A stretch of 64,000 nucleotides of DNA, from positions 62,001 through 126,000 of the forward strand of contig NZ_JAATHD010000008.1 of assembly GCF_011947265.1 (NCBI RefSeq), read 5' to 3'. Made by a program: the position numbers and the translations under genes. Source of the stretch: Paenibacillus sp. HB172176. Its GTDB lineage: Bacteria; Bacillota; Bacilli; Paenibacillales; Paenibacillaceae. The notes beneath the pieces were generated by a model, which was given only the letters and a program-made list of their open reading frames with translations, was not told where the DNA came from and made no database searches. The number at the start of each line of letters is the position of its first letter. Positions within the stretch are counted from its first letter, which is position 1. Of this stretch, positions 62,480 through 64,000 are shown in pieces.

Positions 62480-64000
62480 TCTGCATCCCCCATGATCATT
62501 TGATCGATAGTGCTGCCCTGAGCAACCATCGGATAGACATTCTCGTCGCGTCTTACCACGAATTCGACGACTGCGGGTCCCGGATGCTTCAGCGCTTCCT
62601 CCCATGCCGTACGAGCCTCTTCCTTGTTCGTCGCGCGGAAGCCTCTTACGCCGTAGGCTTCGGCCAGCTTTACGAAATCCGGACTTCCCGCCAGATCGAT
62701 GTGACTGAAGCGATTCTCATGAATAAGCTCCTGCCATTGTCTAACCATGCCGAGCACCTGATTGTTAATAATCGCAACCTTGACCGGAATATTGTTGATT
62801 GCGCATATCGCAAGCTCCTGCGCGCACATCTGCATGCCGCCGTCGCCATTAATCGATACGACTACGCGATCGGGATTGGCCATTTGCGCGCCGATTGCGG
62901 ACGGGAAACCAAAGCCCATTGTTCCGAGTCCGCCCGAAGTTACCCACGAACGCGGTTTGTTGAATTTATAATATTGCGCCGCCCACATCTGATGCTGACC
63001 GACATCGGTCGTTACGACAGCATCGCCGTTCGTTGTATCATGAATCATCTCAATGACCCATTGCGGCTTCAGCTCCGTCTCGGAATCGATATACGTGAAT
63101 GGGTATCGCGCTTTCGATTCTTGCAGACTCGCTCTCCACTCGTCAGCCTTATCCGCTCTTACCGCAATCTTGTTCACAAGCTGAAGCACGGTCTTCACAT
63201 CGCCGACGATCGGAATGTCTGTCGGCACATTCTTGCCAATCTCTGCCGGATCGATGTCGATATGCACGATCTTGGCATGAGGCGCGAATCCAGCCAGCTT
63301 CCCGGTTACGCGATCATCGAACCTCGCGCCGATATTAATGAGCAGGTCGGCGCCCTGCAGCGAATTATTCGCCGTATATGTGCCGTGCATGCCCGGCATG
63401 CCGAGCCAAAGATCATTGCCGCTTGGGAAGCCTCCGAGTCCGAGCAAGGTTGTCGTGATCGGAATTTCCGTCTTCGTAACGAATTCAAGCAATTCCTCAT
63501 GAGCTCCCGAGTATACGACGCCGCCGCCGGCGAGAATAATCGGCTTCTTCGAATCCCGAATCGCTTGAACCAGTTTGTCAAGCTGAAGCTTATTAGGCGT
63601 TACTGTCGGATTATAGCCGCGAACATTGACCGCTGTCGCAGGCTTGAACAACGTTTTCGCCGCCGACACATCCTTCGGAATATCGATCAAGACCGGCCCT
63701 TTGCGGCCTGTATTCGCGATATGGAAGGCTTCGTGAATAATGCGCGGGAGCTCCTCCACATTCCGCACCAGGTAGCTGTGCTTTGTAATCGGCATCGTGA
63801 TGCCCGTAATATCCGCCTCTTGGAACGCATCTGTGCCGATCAGCGTCGAGATAACGTTTCCTGTAATGACCACCAGCGGAACCGAATCCATGTAGGCCGT
63901 AGCGATCCCCGTAACCAGGTTCGTCGCTCCCGGACCGGATGTCGCGATGCATACGCCTACCTTGCCGCTCGAGCGGGCATAACCGTCCGCCGCGTGAATC
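62476..64000 (-). CDS. ilvB: Acetolactate synthase large subunit, N-terminus beyond window edge
   Basis: A partial thiamine-diphosphate enzyme; about 508 codons are visible and the frame stays open to base 64000. At the right edge it reads [20 protein letters not shown], which is near residue 60 of full-length proteins. [19 protein letters not shown], the central FAD-type domain, and the C-terminal ThDP motif region ([28 protein letters not shown]) are intact. It makes acetolactate for valine and leucine. It is co-translated with ilvN. Any T-box leader would lie outside the window. Confidence 0.95.
   Translation of the reverse strand, partial: IHAADGYARSSGKVGVCIATSGPGATNLVTGIATAYMDSVPLVVITGNVISTLIGTDAFQEADITGITMPITKHSYLVRNVEELPRIIHEAFHIANTGRKGPVLIDIPKDVSAAKTLFKPATAVNVRGYNPTVTPNKLQLDKLVQAIRDSKKPIILAGGGVVYSGAHEELLEFVTKTEIPITTTLLGLGGFPSGNDLWLGMPGMHGTYTANNSLQGADLLINIGARFDDRVTGKLAGFAPHAKIVHIDIDPAEIGKNVPTDIPIVGDVKTVLQLVNKIAVRADKADEWRASLQESKARYPFTYIDSETELKPQWVIEMIHDTTNGDAVVTTDVGQHQMWAAQYYKFNKPRSWVTSGGLGTMGFGFPSAIGAQMANPDRVVVSINGDGGMQMCAQELAICAINNIPVKVAIINNQVLGMVRQWQELIHENRFSHIDLAGSPDFVKLAEAYGVRGFRATNKEEARTAWEEALKHPGPAVVEFVVRRDENVYPMVAQGSTIDQMIMGDAE

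Overview
The window looks like a chromosomal segment of a Gram-positive, endospore-forming Paenibacillus-like bacterium (Paenibacillaceae). Supporting signs are strong GGAGG ribosome-binding sites, a SigI/RsgI pair, a sporulation-type histidine kinase, SLH-anchored surface proteins, an AhrC/ArgR-type ARG box, a ydaO (c-di-AMP) riboswitch, and many Gfo/Idh/MocA plus AraC genes. The species cannot be named from sequence reading alone.

Layout. (1) 1-9177, minus strand: part of a contractile injection system (phage-tail-like) operon. It runs sheath, tube, tail-assembly chaperone with a probable -1 frameshift extension, second tube, a 1313-residue disordered protein, LysM hub protein, gpD-like protein and a spike cut by the left edge. 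(2) 9536-11614: an Rsb-type partner-switching module (SpoIIE-type phosphatase, STAS antagonist, anti-sigma kinase), followed by an orphan NarL-type histidine kinase and a CopD-like membrane protein with a Met-rich segment. (3) 14251-20584: glutamate dehydrogenase, a repeat-rich spacer, an HMGL-like aldolase, a Fur-boxed siderophore ATPase divergent from an FhuF-like reductase, and a c-di-AMP riboswitch in front of an unrecognised gene. (4) 20673-23254: an ABC-2 exporter. (5) 23866-26283: a kduI-deoR-kduD pectin/uronate operon, with uxaC at 36762-38168. (6) 26567-34973: an SLH-anchored protein with a seven-repeat propeller and two cohesins, a neighbour with the same propeller and a dockerin, and a divergent hydrolase-like/BTAD-like regulator. 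(7) 35143-36384: argD with tandem ARG boxes. (8) 38477-48121: five Gfo/Idh/MocA oxidoreductases, a ThuA-like protein and three AraC regulators. (9) 48225-64000: sucAB, pepA, a sensor kinase, sigI-rsgI, a peroxiredoxin, and ilvBNC-leuB running off the right edge.

How it fits together. The injection-system operon follows the order of P2-type tails, including the frameshifted chaperone. The Rsb module just upstream, and on the same strand, could tie its expression to stress or development, although no cognate sigma factor is present. Regions 5, 6 and 8, together with SigI/RsgI, suggest a life spent sensing and degrading plant polysaccharides. The adjacent cohesin/SLH and dockerin proteins look like a minimal two-component cell-surface complex with no visible enzyme domain. 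The two signals that seem most novel are the coding frameshift at 6548-6554 and the propeller-cohesin/propeller-dockerin pair with its divergent sensor-like regulator.
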